Assembly: GCA_013822345.1 (NCBI GenBank)
Contig: PNKH01000052.1
Span: 1-51,900 of the forward strand
From: Isosphaera sp.
GTDB taxonomy: Bacteria; Planctomycetota; Planctomycetia; Gemmatales; Gemmataceae
DNA: 51,900 nucleotides
Reading direction: 5' to 3'
The first letter of the stretch is position 1, and every line of letters begins with the position of its first letter. This document shows, one piece after another, positions 39,669-48,394 of the stretch. A program made the position numbers and the translations under genes. The notes under the pieces were generated by a model. The model searched no databases, was not told where the DNA came from, and saw only the letters and a list, made by a program, of their open reading frames with translations.

Positions 39669-40352
39669 TCACTTCTTCTCCGGCACCTCGATCACCAGCT
39701 TGACGGCCGAGCCCTCCTTGGGCAAGGCGTCCGGGTTCACGTCCAGCTTGAGGAACTTCTCCTCCTTCATCGTCCAGGCGGTCTGCAGCACCACCTCGTC
39801 GGTCACCGGGAACAGGCAGATCAGGCTCCCGGTCAGGTCGGCCCCGTACTTCTTGTCGTCCGGCTTGTTCGGGTCCGGGGCGGTCAGCGCCGACCCGGTG
39901 AACACGAACGTCGGCTTCGGCGGCGGCTTCTTCGTCTTCGGGTCCCAGAGGATCTTCTCCAGCGGGGTCCGCTTGGTCCCGCCGGCCCCGTCCGGGGTCT
40001 CGACGGACACGTTCACCACCGGCCCCTCGGCCTTCGCCCCCTCGCCCTTCGCCGGCTTGCCGGGTTTGAGCCCGAGCTTCTCCAACCCCTTGTGGACCTC
40101 GGACGGGTTCACGTCCACGGACACCACGATCTCGTGCGCCTTCTTCCCCTTCGGGGCGCCCCACCCGGCGACCAGCTCGATCGGGTAGACCTTGTCCAGC
40201 ACCATCCGCGGGGCGACCTTGGCGTCCACCAGGACGCACCGCCTGGCCTCGTCCACGGTCACGCCGGCCGGCCTCGGCGGCTCCTTCTTCTCCTGGGCGC
40301 CGAGGGCCGCGGCGCCCGCGAGCGCCGCGGCGAGGACGAAAACCCTTCGCAT
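39669..40352 (-). CDS. Exported YdjY-domain protein
   Basis: A 227-residue protein with a signal peptide (1-19, ALGAQ). The body matches the YdjY domain: VTVDEARRCVLVDAKVAPR, YPIELVAGWGAPKGKKAHEIVVSVDVNPSEVHKGLEKLGLKPG, FVFTGSAL and DLTGSLICLFPVTDEVV. YdjY domains are of unknown function and are greatly expanded in planctomycetes, often with divergent length and Lys/Pro inserts as here (about 95-150). GGAGG lies 7 nt upstream of the ATG. It lies between the PQQ-propeller and Pro-rich lipoprotein genes on the same strand, with gaps of 43 and 59 nt, so co-transcription is plausible. Confidence 0.92.
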   Translation of the reverse strand: MRRVFVLAAALAGAAALGAQEKKEPPRPAGVTVDEARRCVLVDAKVAPRMVLDKVYPIELVAGWGAPKGKKAHEIVVSVDVNPSEVHKGLEKLGLKPGKPAKGEGAKAEGPVVNVSVETPDGAGGTKRTPLEKILWDPKTKKPPPKPTFVFTGSALTAPDPNKPDDKKYGADLTGSLICLFPVTDEVVLQTAWTMKEEKFLKLDVNPDALPKEGSAVKLVIEVPEKK

Positions 40353-40395
40353 CGTGTTCCTCCACGCTCCGCTTCGCGTCGCGGCTAAACCCGGG

Positions 40396-41811
40396 TCACT
40401 TCGCCCCGATGCACACGACGACCGTCTCCTTGCCGGCGGACGGGCCGTCCAGGTTGCAGGTGGCGGCGACCAGCTTCCCGCCGTGGACCGTCACCCCGCC
40501 GTACACCATGCCCGGGGCGCCGGCCTCCTTCGGGATCGAGAACGTCCACTTCGGGGCCCCGGTCGTCAGGTCGATCGCGTGGACGGTGCCGAGGAGGTCG
40601 GCGGCGTACACCACCCCGCCGGACACCGCCGGCGGGGCGAACACCGGGGCCTTGCAGTCGTACAGCCACGCCCGCTCGCCGTCGGCCAGCTTGAACGCCC
40701 GCACCTTCCCGTCGGTCGCGGTGCAGACCCCCAGCCCGCCCGCCGCGGCCACGCAGCCCAGCACCCCGCCGGTCGGGATCTCCTTCCGCCACCGCACCTC
40801 GCCGGTCTTCAGGTCGAACGCGGTCACGTCACCCTTCGCCCCCTTCAACTCCTTCAGGTAGTACCCGACGGAGCTGCCGGGCACCACCACCACGTCGCCG
40901 ACCACGGTCGCCCCGCCCCACGGGTTGTACGCCAACTCGCGCTTCCAGGCCGTCTCGCCGGTCTTCGCGTTCAGCGCGTACAGCGCCCGCTCCCCGACCT
41001 TCTCCTTGTCGAGGTACGCCGTCGGGACCAGCAGCCGGTCGCCGGCCCCGAGGTTCAGCGGGGCGTCGACGTGCCACTTCCCCGCCCCCTGCTGCCACAC
41101 CCGCTTCGGGGCGAACTTCAGGAGTTGCCCCTCGTCCGGCGGGATCGCGAAGTCGTCCTTCTTCGCCTTCGCCTCCGCGTACTTCGCCTCCAGGTCCTTC
41201 CACCTCTCGGCCTGCAGCTTCGCGACCGCCGGCAGGCCGTACTCCTTGCCGTCGAGCGTCGCGGTCCCGAGTTCGACGCACACCACCCCGGCCGCCCCGC
41301 CGCCGGTGTACACCCGCCCGTCGGCCACGACCGGCGTCCCTTCGAGGTGGATCAGGTCGCCGGGCAGGACGAGCTGCCACAGCGGCTGGCCGGTGGACGC
41401 GGACACGCAGTGGAGCACCCCGCCGGAGTCCTGGTGCATCCCGTCGCCGAACACCAGGTAGTCGCCGGCGACGGCGGGCGAGCTGACCGACGCGAGCTTC
41501 AGGTACGGGGCGGACTTCGTCCACGTCGGCTTCGGCGGACTCGTCGCCGCGAACGGGAACAGGCTCGCGGACGGGCGGTTGAACGCCCCGATCCCGGACA
41601 GGTAGACGCCGCCGCGGACCGGGACCGGGGCGGCGACGAAGTGGTCCTGCGACTTCAGCACCCAGAGCACGGCGGGCTTGTCCGGGCCGGGCTTGTCGTC
41701 GGTGCTGCCGGTGCGCTGGGGGTTCCCGCGGTACGTCGCCCACGGCCCGGGGTCGGTGGCGTGGGCGGGTCCGCAAACAGTGCCGAGCAGCAGAACAGTT
41801 AACAGTCGCAT
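40396..41811 (-). CDS. Exported PQQ-like beta-propeller protein
   Basis: A 471-residue protein with a signal peptide (1-18, GPAHA). WATYRGNPQRTGSTDD and further blade motifs (VLHCVSASTGQPLWQLVL, LYALNAKTGETAWKREL, VTAFDLKTGEVRWRKEI, VRAFKLADGERAWLYDC, VHAIDLTTGAPKWTFSI) identify a quinoprotein-dehydrogenase-like propeller. A helical insertion (about 190-225, KLQAERWKDLEAKYAEAKAK) interrupts two blades, which is unusual. It is a paralogue in architecture of the protein at 36398 but not a close copy. The YdjY gene follows after 43 nt. A 186-bp compound palindrome separates it from the upstream FG-GAP gene. Confidence 0.9.
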   Translation of the reverse strand: MRLLTVLLLGTVCGPAHATDPGPWATYRGNPQRTGSTDDKPGPDKPAVLWVLKSQDHFVAAPVPVRGGVYLSGIGAFNRPSASLFPFAATSPPKPTWTKSAPYLKLASVSSPAVAGDYLVFGDGMHQDSGGVLHCVSASTGQPLWQLVLPGDLIHLEGTPVVADGRVYTGGGAAGVVCVELGTATLDGKEYGLPAVAKLQAERWKDLEAKYAEAKAKKDDFAIPPDEGQLLKFAPKRVWQQGAGKWHVDAPLNLGAGDRLLVPTAYLDKEKVGERALYALNAKTGETAWKRELAYNPWGGATVVGDVVVVPGSSVGYYLKELKGAKGDVTAFDLKTGEVRWRKEIPTGGVLGCVAAAGGLGVCTATDGKVRAFKLADGERAWLYDCKAPVFAPPAVSGGVVYAADLLGTVHAIDLTTGAPKWTFSIPKEAGAPGMVYGGVTVHGGKLVAATCNLDGPSAGKETVVVCIGAK

Positions 41812-41828
41812 GAGCTCATCCCGGTTGT

Positions 41829-42014
41829 AGCCCCGGAGGGGCTGCCGACGGTAGCCAGGGGTGGAGCGACGGCCCGCCCCGGGCCGGAGCGCAACCCCTG
41901 GCGGCGTACGGAGACAAGCCGGGGGTCCCGCCGACGCAGCCGGGATTCCGGCTACGCCGCCAGGGGTTGCGCTGCGCTCCACCCCTGGCTACCGTCGGCC
42001 GCCCCTCCGGGGCT
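41829..42014. repeat. 186-bp compound palindrome (family E)
   Basis: Outer arms (41829 onward and to 42014, AGCCCCGGAGGGGC...GGAGC, near-perfect over about 39 bp) and perfect inner arms 41889-41908 and 41953-41972 (20 bp). It shares both its outer and inner blocks with the element at 5921-6041. The gap between the FG-GAP and PQQ genes (41812-42025) is almost entirely this element. Confidence 0.92.
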
Positions 42015-42025
42015 GAACAACGGCG

Positions 42026-44464
42026 TCAGTTCACCTTCACGCTCACGGGGGCGGCGGCGACGGTCACCGCCTTCGACGCCGCCTTGCCGTCCGGGCCGGT
42101 CACCTCGACCGTGTACGCCCCCGGCGCCAGCACGAACCGCGGGGCCAGCGACCCCTGCCCGCCGCGCCCGTCCCCGCCGGCCACCCGGGCCGACGCCACC
42201 GCCTTCCCGGCCGCGTCCTTCACCACCACCCGCCCGCCGTTCAGCCCGCCCGAGCCGTTCAGCGCGACCACCACCGGGGTCAGCGGCCGGCCCGGCTTCG
42301 CCTCCCCGAACAAGACGCTCGACTCCTGCCCCTCGTTCGCCAGCACGAGGTCGAGCTGGCCGTCGCCGTTCAGGTCGGCGAACGCCGCCGCCTGCGAGTT
42401 GAACACCTTCTGCGTCAGCCCGACCTCGGCCGAGGCGTCGGCGAACGACCCGGTGCCGGTGTTGCGGAAGTAGCGGTTCGCGCCGCGCAGGCAGCAGACG
42501 ACGAGGTCCGGCTTGCCGTCGTTGTCGAAGTCGCCCCAGGTCGCGGCGACGGCCCCCGGGATCGGCTTCGCCAGGTCGCCGGCCTTCGCCGTCGCGTCGG
42601 TGAACTTCCCGCCGCCGGCGTTGCGGTACAGCTTGCACCCGCCGCCCGGCTGCGGGACGAACAGGTCGGTGTCGCCGTCCCCGTCGAAGTCGCCGAGCGC
42701 CGGCCCGACCTTCCCGGCCTTGTAGCTGATGCCGCTGTCGGCCGAGCGGACGAACTTCCCGCCCCGGTTCAGGAACAGCATGCCGGTCCCGGCCCCGTAG
42801 AGGAAGTCGGGCTTGCCGTCCCCGTCGAAGTCGGCGACCGACAGGGAGTCGCCCTTGGCGTCGGCGGCGAGGCCGTCCGGCCCGAGGCCCCAGGCGGCCG
42901 ACACGTCCTCGAACCACGGCCCCGGCGCCCCGGCGCCCTGCGAGAACTCGAACGCGAAGGCGTGCGGCTGGTCGCCGTTCGTCATCTTGACGAGGAGCGT
43001 GTTCTTCCCCGCCTTCAGCGGCAGCGCGACGAGCGTCGGCTCGGCCTTCGGCGCCGCGTCGGAGTGGACTTGCTGCCCGTTCACCCACACCGCCAGGGTG
43101 CCCGCGCTGCCGACCGCCACCCCCACCTCGCCGGCCGCCGGCATCGTCAGCTCGCGGTACAGGTACGTCGCGCAGTTCATCCCGAACTCGGCCAGGTCGT
43201 TCCGCTCGCCGTCCTTGTACGGCTTCGCCGCCCACTTCACCGGCATGTCGCGCTTCCCCTTGTACTCCTTCTCCGGGGTGAACTTCTCCGTCTCGACCGG
43301 GAACGCCGTCTTGGCGTTGTCGGCCGGGTTCGCGGCCCGGAACATGCCGATCGCGTGCCACTCGCCGGGCGTCGGCAGCACCACCTTCTTCCCGGCCTCC
43401 CGGACGTTCCGGTACACGCGCAGCCCGTAGAACCCGTTCGCCATGAGGATGTCGGGCTTGCCGTCCCCGTCGAAGTCGCCCCACCCGGCGGCGGTCGGGT
43501 TGTACGCGACCTCCTTCGGCAGCCGGCGGGTGTCGTCGCGGAACTGGCCCTTGCCGAGGTTGGTGAACAGCCGCGGGCCGGCCGGGGCGGCGAGGAACAG
43601 GTCGGGCAGGCCGTCGGCGTTGAGGTCCGCCCAGACGGCCGCCCGCGCCCCGCCGGTGAACCCGGGGAGGGCGGTTTCGATGAACCCGTCCCCGCCGTTC
43701 TGGAGGAGGACGACCCGGCTCGCCCCGCACAGACAGATGTCGGGCTTGCCGTCGTTATCGAAGTCGACCGCGGTCGCCGCCTGGGCCTCGGCGTCGAGCC
43801 GGGCGAGGGAGGCGTACCGGTCGAACCCGGGCATCCCGCGGAGGGCGACGATCTCCTCCCCGCCCCACCCGACGAAGTCCCGCTTCGGGTTGTAGTCGAG
43901 GTTCTTCAGGCTGGTCTTGAGCCGCTGGATGCGGGCCGTCTTCTTGTGGATCGCCTCCTTGTCCCCGTCCACCATGCACGGGACGACGACCTCCTTGTTG
44001 TCCATGATCTCGGCGACGAACCCGGGCAGCTTGTCCACCTTCCCGGCGTAGCTGCGGAGGAGGAACGGCTCGCCGTGGGACATGCCCCACCACTCCCCCT
44101 GCGGGTACGCCTGGTACCAGGAGGTGCCGAAGTACGTCTCGCTCGCCCCGCCGTTGTGGAAGAAGGTGGCGACCTTGCCGACCTCCGCCCACCGCATGAT
44201 CTCCTCCCACTCCCCCGGCCGCAGCCCGCCGCGGCCGATGTTGTGCTTGATCTCCTGCTGCGGGTGCTTCCCCTTCACGTCCTGGAGCTTGGTGTAGATG
44301 ATCAGGTTCTTCTCGCGGTCCACCTTCGTCACCTGCATCTGGACGACGTTGGTGGACTGCTTGACCATGTCGGCGAGGGTGATCGGCACCTCGACGTAGG
44401 CGGCGGCCGGCCGCGGCAGGGCGGCGAGGAGCAGCGCGGCGAGGGAGAGACGAGAGGCGGACAT
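42026..44464 (-). CDS. Exported FG-GAP/VCBS-repeat protein
   Basis: An 812-residue protein. The signal peptide ends near residue 23 (PRPAAA). Residues 24-210 form a conserved N-terminal domain (YVEVPITLADMVKQSTNVVQMQVTKV; WYQAYPQGEWWGMSHGEPFLL) seen in planctomycete repeat proteins. Residues 220-780 hold at least seven FG-GAP/VCBS calcium-binding repeats, each with a D.DNDGKPD, DLNADGLPD, DFDGDGKPD or DFDGDGDTD loop, as in integrin-like propellers. A beta-sandwich lies at about 370-470 between repeats (VAVGSAGTLAVWVNGQQ), and a small Ig-like domain ends the chain. The ATG at 44464 has GGAGG 9 nt upstream. The role is unknown; adhesion or carbohydrate binding is possible. Confidence 0.92.
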   Translation of the reverse strand: MSASRLSLAALLLAALPRPAAAYVEVPITLADMVKQSTNVVQMQVTKVDREKNLIIYTKLQDVKGKHPQQEIKHNIGRGGLRPGEWEEIMRWAEVGKVATFFHNGGASETYFGTSWYQAYPQGEWWGMSHGEPFLLRSYAGKVDKLPGFVAEIMDNKEVVVPCMVDGDKEAIHKKTARIQRLKTSLKNLDYNPKRDFVGWGGEEIVALRGMPGFDRYASLARLDAEAQAATAVDFDNDGKPDICLCGASRVVLLQNGGDGFIETALPGFTGGARAAVWADLNADGLPDLFLAAPAGPRLFTNLGKGQFRDDTRRLPKEVAYNPTAAGWGDFDGDGKPDILMANGFYGLRVYRNVREAGKKVVLPTPGEWHAIGMFRAANPADNAKTAFPVETEKFTPEKEYKGKRDMPVKWAAKPYKDGERNDLAEFGMNCATYLYRELTMPAAGEVGVAVGSAGTLAVWVNGQQVHSDAAPKAEPTLVALPLKAGKNTLLVKMTNGDQPHAFAFEFSQGAGAPGPWFEDVSAAWGLGPDGLAADAKGDSLSVADFDGDGKPDFLYGAGTGMLFLNRGGKFVRSADSGISYKAGKVGPALGDFDGDGDTDLFVPQPGGGCKLYRNAGGGKFTDATAKAGDLAKPIPGAVAATWGDFDNDGKPDLVVCCLRGANRYFRNTGTGSFADASAEVGLTQKVFNSQAAAFADLNGDGQLDLVLANEGQESSVLFGEAKPGRPLTPVVVALNGSGGLNGGRVVVKDAAGKAVASARVAGGDGRGGQGSLAPRFVLAPGAYTVEVTGPDGKAASKAVTVAAAPVSVKVN

Positions 44465-44494
44465 GAAGGAAACCCTCCACAACGTTCGGTCTTC

Positions 44495-44558
44495 GGCGAG
44501 CCGGGAGCGTGAGCGACCGGAGGACGTTTACTCCGGTCGCTCACGCTCCCGGCTCGCC
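44495..44558. repeat. 28-bp-arm palindrome (family D)
   Basis: Perfect arms 44495-44522 and 44531-44558 around GACGTTTA, same family as 38756-38830. It lies between the TPR gene stop (44567) and the FG-GAP gene start (44464), 30 nt upstream of the latter's ATG, so it would sit in the intercistronic RNA. Confidence 0.95.
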
Positions 44559-44566
44559 ACCACTCG

Positions 44567-47500
44567 TTACTTCTTCGGCAGCTTCTCGAGCCGCTCGGCC
44601 GCGGCCTTCGCCCACTCGCTGTCCTTCGGGGCGTCGCGCAGCACCCGCTCCAGCCGCTTCGCGGCCGTGTCCACGTCCTTCAGCTCGACCAGCACCCGGG
44701 CGTGCTCCAGCATCGCCGGCCACTTCAGCTCCGGGATGTCGTACCCGAGGTACACCGCCTGGAACTCCGCCCCGGCCTCCTTCCACCGGCCTTGCTTCGC
44801 GTGGCACTCGCCGATCTGCAGCCGGGCCCGCCCGGCCCGCTCGTCCTGCGTCGCCTGCACCACCTGAGCGAACGCCCCGATTGCCTCCGCGAACTTCCCC
44901 TGGTTCTGGAACGCCACCCCCACCCCGTACCGGGCGTCGGCCGCCCACGGGCCGTTCCCGTACCGCGCCAGCACCGCCTCGAACGACTGCCGGGCCGGCT
45001 CCCACTGCTTCAGGGCCAGGTACGCGTGGCCGAGCCGCAGCACCGCCCGGTCGCTCACCCCCGGGACGTTGTGGAACGCCCCGTTGTCGCGGAAGATCAC
45101 CAGCTTCTTCGCCGCCTCGTCCGCCTTCCCCTGCGCCAAGAGGCACTCGGCGGAGCGGTACAGCCCCTGCCCGCGGTGCGGCGACTTCTCGTTCGCCGCG
45201 ACCGAGTCGAACTGCCCCTGGGCGGCCGCGTAGTCCTTCTTGTCGAAGAGGGCGGAGCCGAGCCGCAGCCGGACCCGCTCCAGCGTCTCCGGCGGGGTCG
45301 GCCGGTCGGTCGGCTCCTTGTCGATCGCCTCCCGCAACAACTTCACCGCGTCGTCCGGCTTCTTCTCGACGACGAGTTCGGCGAGTTCGAGCCGCCCCTC
45401 GACGGCGAGCGACAGGTCGGGGAACTCGGCGATCAGCTTCGTGTAAGCCGGGGCCGGGTCGGCGGCGACCGCCCGGGCGGCCCACGCCGCGTCGTACAGC
45501 ATCCGGGCGCGGGCCTCGCTCTGCGGGTGCGCGGCCTTGAACTGCTCGGCCGACTGGAGGAAGTGCCCGGCGGCCGCGGCGATCTCGGCCTTCGCCCCCT
45601 TCACCTTGGCGTCGATCTCGGCGACCTGCCCCGGGGTGAGCTTCGGGTTCGCCCTCTCCTTTTCCGCCGCGGCGATCTTCCGCCTCGCGTCCTCGACCTC
45701 GCACTGCGTCCGCTTCAGCGCGGCCTCGACCCGGATCGGCCGGTCCCCGGCGGCGGAGGCCGCGTGGTCGAACGCGGTCCGCGCCTCGGCCGGCCTCCCG
45801 GCCTCGGACAGCGCCACCCCGTGGTGGTAGCGCAGCAGCGCGACCCACTCGACCCGGGCCGGGTCGGTGGCGAGCTGGTTCTCGTACTTCGTCCGGGCCT
45901 GGGCGAGCAGGTCGGCGGCCGGCTGCGGCTGGTTCTGCTCGCGGAGGAAGGTGGCCAGCGCCACGTGGGCGAGCGGGGCGACCGGCGACTTCGCCAGCGG
46001 GTCTTGCGTGAACCCGCGCAGGGCGTTGACCGCGTTCCCCTTGTCCCCCTGCAGCGCGAGCACCTTCGCCCGCTCCAGCGCCGCGTTCCCGACCAGCGGC
46101 GACTTGTTGAAGTTGCCGTCGTTCATCAGCCGCTCGAACGCCGCCCGGGCCTTGTTGAACGCGTCGTTCCGCTCGTTCCCGGGGGCGAGTTGCGCCCCGA
46201 GCCGCTTCTGGCAGACGCCGTACTTGAGCAGGGCGTCCGGGGCCTGCTCGGCCTTCGGGTTCGCCCCGACGAACGCGTCGAGCAGGGCGGCGGCGGCGGA
46301 CAGCTTCTCGCGGAGCATGTTGTCCTGGAGCGCGTCCTCGGCCTTCGCCGGGGCGGTCCGGACCAGGCAGTCGGCCAGGACGTACCCGACCGGGGCGAGG
46401 TCGCCGGTGCGGTCCGCCGGCGGGATCGCCTCCAGCGCCGCGATCGCCTTCTCGAAGTCCTCCTGCGCGAGGAGGCAGAGGGCCATCCCGTACCGGGCCC
46501 GGCTCGCCCGCTCGAATTCCGGATACCCCTTCACCACCGCCGCGTACTTCCCGGCCGCCTCGTCGTAGGCGGCCTTCGCCTCCGGCTTCCTCTCCCTCGC
46601 CACGGCCTCGGCCCGGGCGAACGCGTTCTCGGCGGTGCGGTACAGCACCAGCGGCGACAGCGGGCTGTTCGGGAACTGCTGGCGGAAGGTGGCGACCCGC
46701 GCCTCGGACGCGGCCCCGTCCCCGCCGAGGGCGTGGGCGTCGGCGGCGCGCTGGAGCAGTTCCTCGGCGCGGCCCGACAGCGCCTTCTCGGCGGCCAACT
46801 GATCGTACACGGCCGCCGCCTCCTTCGCCCGGCCGGCCAGGAGCAGGGCGTCGGCGAGTTCGAGCAGCATCCCCGGCCGGCGGGCCTTGGCGTCGGCGTC
46901 GCCGGCGGCCGCCTTGTCGGCCGCGGCCCGGAGCGAGTTGATCGCGGCGGCGAACGCCGGGTTCCGGACGTTCCCGTTGTTCGGGTCGACGGCCAGCGCC
47001 ACCCCGACCTGTGCCTTCCCGAGCCAGAACTGGGCCTGGTCGGCGAGACGGGGGTTGGGCACCAGCGGTTGCAGCACCTTCGCCGCCTCGTCGAACGCCT
47101 TCGACTGGACGAGGCAGAACCCGGCCCGCAGCAGGGCGTCGTCCTTCAGCGGGGAGGCGGCGTACTCCTTGGCGAACGCCTGGAACCGCGGCAGCGCCTC
47201 GCCGAACTTCCCGGCCTCGTAGGCGAGGCACGCCCCGTAGAACGCGGCCCCGGCGACGTGGTCCGGCGAGGGCCCCTTCACCAGCGCTTCGAGCCGGGCC
47301 TTCTCCCACGGGTCGTTCTTGAACCGGTCCGGCTGCTGCAGGGCGGCCTGGGCCGCCTTCTTCTGCTCGTCGTACCCGGTCAGCACGGCGGCGAACGCGG
47401 CGGCGGCCTCGGCCTTCTCGTCGCCCTTCTCGTGGACCCGGCCCATCAGGTACCGGGCGTGCAGCCCGAACGGCTGGTCGAACGGGGCGAGCTGGCCGAG

Positions 47501-48151
47501 CGACCGGCCGGCGGCGGGGAGGTCGTCCTGGAGGAAGGCGGCGAACCCGTGGTAGTACAACCCGAGCGGGCGGTACGCGCTCTTGGCCAGGGCCGGGTCC
47601 TTCACGAACGGTTCCGCGGTCGCACGCGCCTCCTTCACCTTCCCGAGGCGCAGTTCCGTCTCGGCGGTGTCGCACCGGCAGCGGGCGGCCCACTCGGCGT
47701 CGCCCTTCTTCTCGAACGCCTCGCGGGCGGCGGCGAAGGACTTCCCGGCCTCGGCGAAGTGGCCGTCGGCCGGCTGCTTGTCGGCGAGGGCCTTCAGCCC
47801 GAGGCCGCGGCGGCAGGCGGCGGCGTAGTAGAGGGCGAGCGGGCGGTCGGGGAAGTTGGCGTCCCCGGCGGCCGGGGCGAGGGCGTCGAGGGCGGCCTGG
47901 TAGTTCCGGTCCGGGAGGTCCAGCAGCGCGACGCCGAGGCCGAGGCGGGCGGAATGGGCTTCGGGGTGGGCGGGGAACTTCTGGAGGAACTCGCGGAAGC
48001 GGTCCGCGGCGAACGCCGGGTTGGCGTCGGCGTAGGCCTTGCGGGCGACGTTCAGGAGCATCGCCGCCTGCTGGTCCGGGGTCGGCTGGGCGGCGGCGGA
48101 GCCGGCGAGCAGGACGGCGAGGAAAGAGGCGGAGAGGCCGCGGTGGGTCAT
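44567..48151 (-). CDS. Large exported TPR-repeat protein
   Basis: A 1194-residue protein with a signal peptide (1-21, GSAAAQ). The rest is a long array of tetratricopeptide repeats: AAMLLNVARKAYADANPAFA, LYYHGFAAFLQDDLPAAGRS, AAFYGACLAYEAGKFGEALP, MALCLLAQEDFEKAIAALEA, VRLRLGSALFDKKDYAAAQG and ARYGVGVAFQNQGKFAEAIG among others, covering nearly the whole length. The spacing and the recurring 'AQ.W.GKA / A.Y..G..L' patterns are like those of periplasmic YbgF/BamD-type TPRs, but the number is far larger. It probably acts as a protein-binding scaffold in the periplasm. It is the first gene of the minus-strand run of exported proteins. Confidence 0.92.
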   Translation of the reverse strand: MTHRGLSASFLAVLLAGSAAAQPTPDQQAAMLLNVARKAYADANPAFAADRFREFLQKFPAHPEAHSARLGLGVALLDLPDRNYQAALDALAPAAGDANFPDRPLALYYAAACRRGLGLKALADKQPADGHFAEAGKSFAAAREAFEKKGDAEWAARCRCDTAETELRLGKVKEARATAEPFVKDPALAKSAYRPLGLYYHGFAAFLQDDLPAAGRSLGQLAPFDQPFGLHARYLMGRVHEKGDEKAEAAAAFAAVLTGYDEQKKAAQAALQQPDRFKNDPWEKARLEALVKGPSPDHVAGAAFYGACLAYEAGKFGEALPRFQAFAKEYAASPLKDDALLRAGFCLVQSKAFDEAAKVLQPLVPNPRLADQAQFWLGKAQVGVALAVDPNNGNVRNPAFAAAINSLRAAADKAAAGDADAKARRPGMLLELADALLLAGRAKEAAAVYDQLAAEKALSGRAEELLQRAADAHALGGDGAASEARVATFRQQFPNSPLSPLVLYRTAENAFARAEAVARERKPEAKAAYDEAAGKYAAVVKGYPEFERASRARYGMALCLLAQEDFEKAIAALEAIPPADRTGDLAPVGYVLADCLVRTAPAKAEDALQDNMLREKLSAAAALLDAFVGANPKAEQAPDALLKYGVCQKRLGAQLAPGNERNDAFNKARAAFERLMNDGNFNKSPLVGNAALERAKVLALQGDKGNAVNALRGFTQDPLAKSPVAPLAHVALATFLREQNQPQPAADLLAQARTKYENQLATDPARVEWVALLRYHHGVALSEAGRPAEARTAFDHAASAAGDRPIRVEAALKRTQCEVEDARRKIAAAEKERANPKLTPGQVAEIDAKVKGAKAEIAAAAGHFLQSAEQFKAAHPQSEARARMLYDAAWAARAVAADPAPAYTKLIAEFPDLSLAVEGRLELAELVVEKKPDDAVKLLREAIDKEPTDRPTPPETLERVRLRLGSALFDKKDYAAAQGQFDSVAANEKSPHRGQGLYRSAECLLAQGKADEAAKKLVIFRDNGAFHNVPGVSDRAVLRLGHAYLALKQWEPARQSFEAVLARYGNGPWAADARYGVGVAFQNQGKFAEAIGAFAQVVQATQDERAGRARLQIGECHAKQGRWKEAGAEFQAVYLGYDIPELKWPAMLEHARVLVELKDVDTAAKRLERVLRDAPKDSEWAKAAAERLEKLPKK

Positions 48152-48365
48152 GGGGTGCGTCCCAGTCGTGTAGCCGCGACCCGGAGGGGAGCGCGCGGGG
48201 CAGGAGCGGCGGCGGGTCACGTTCCCGGGGCGTGGCAGGCGCCGGCGGGGGTGGAACGTGGCCGGCGGGACCCGTGGCAGCGAGGGGGCGGGCACCGGAC
48301 CGGCGACCGCCATTCTGTTCCGCCGCGGACCCGGCGTCAACCACGACGCCGGGAAATCGGTCGGT

Positions 48366-48371
48366 TACAAT
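48366..48371 (+). promoter_or_regulatory. TACAAT -10-like element
   Basis: GGTTACAATGCC, 23 nt upstream of the PD-(D/E)XK-like gene's ATG, in otherwise GC-rich sequence. The rest of the 243-nt divergent spacer (48152-48394) shows no gene or other clear signal. Confidence 0.4.
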
Positions 48372-48394
48372 GCCGGCACCCGCGGAGGCCCGCC

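Noticed and set aside
41829-42014. Insertion sequence
   Set aside because: Only 186 bp, no transposase frame and no target duplication could be recognised. It is better described as a non-coding palindromic element.
44702-48394. Long plus-strand frame continuous with the PD-(D/E)XK-like gene
   Set aside because: It is the reverse of the TPR gene. The real gene begins at 48395, where a GGAGG site and the conserved sequence start.
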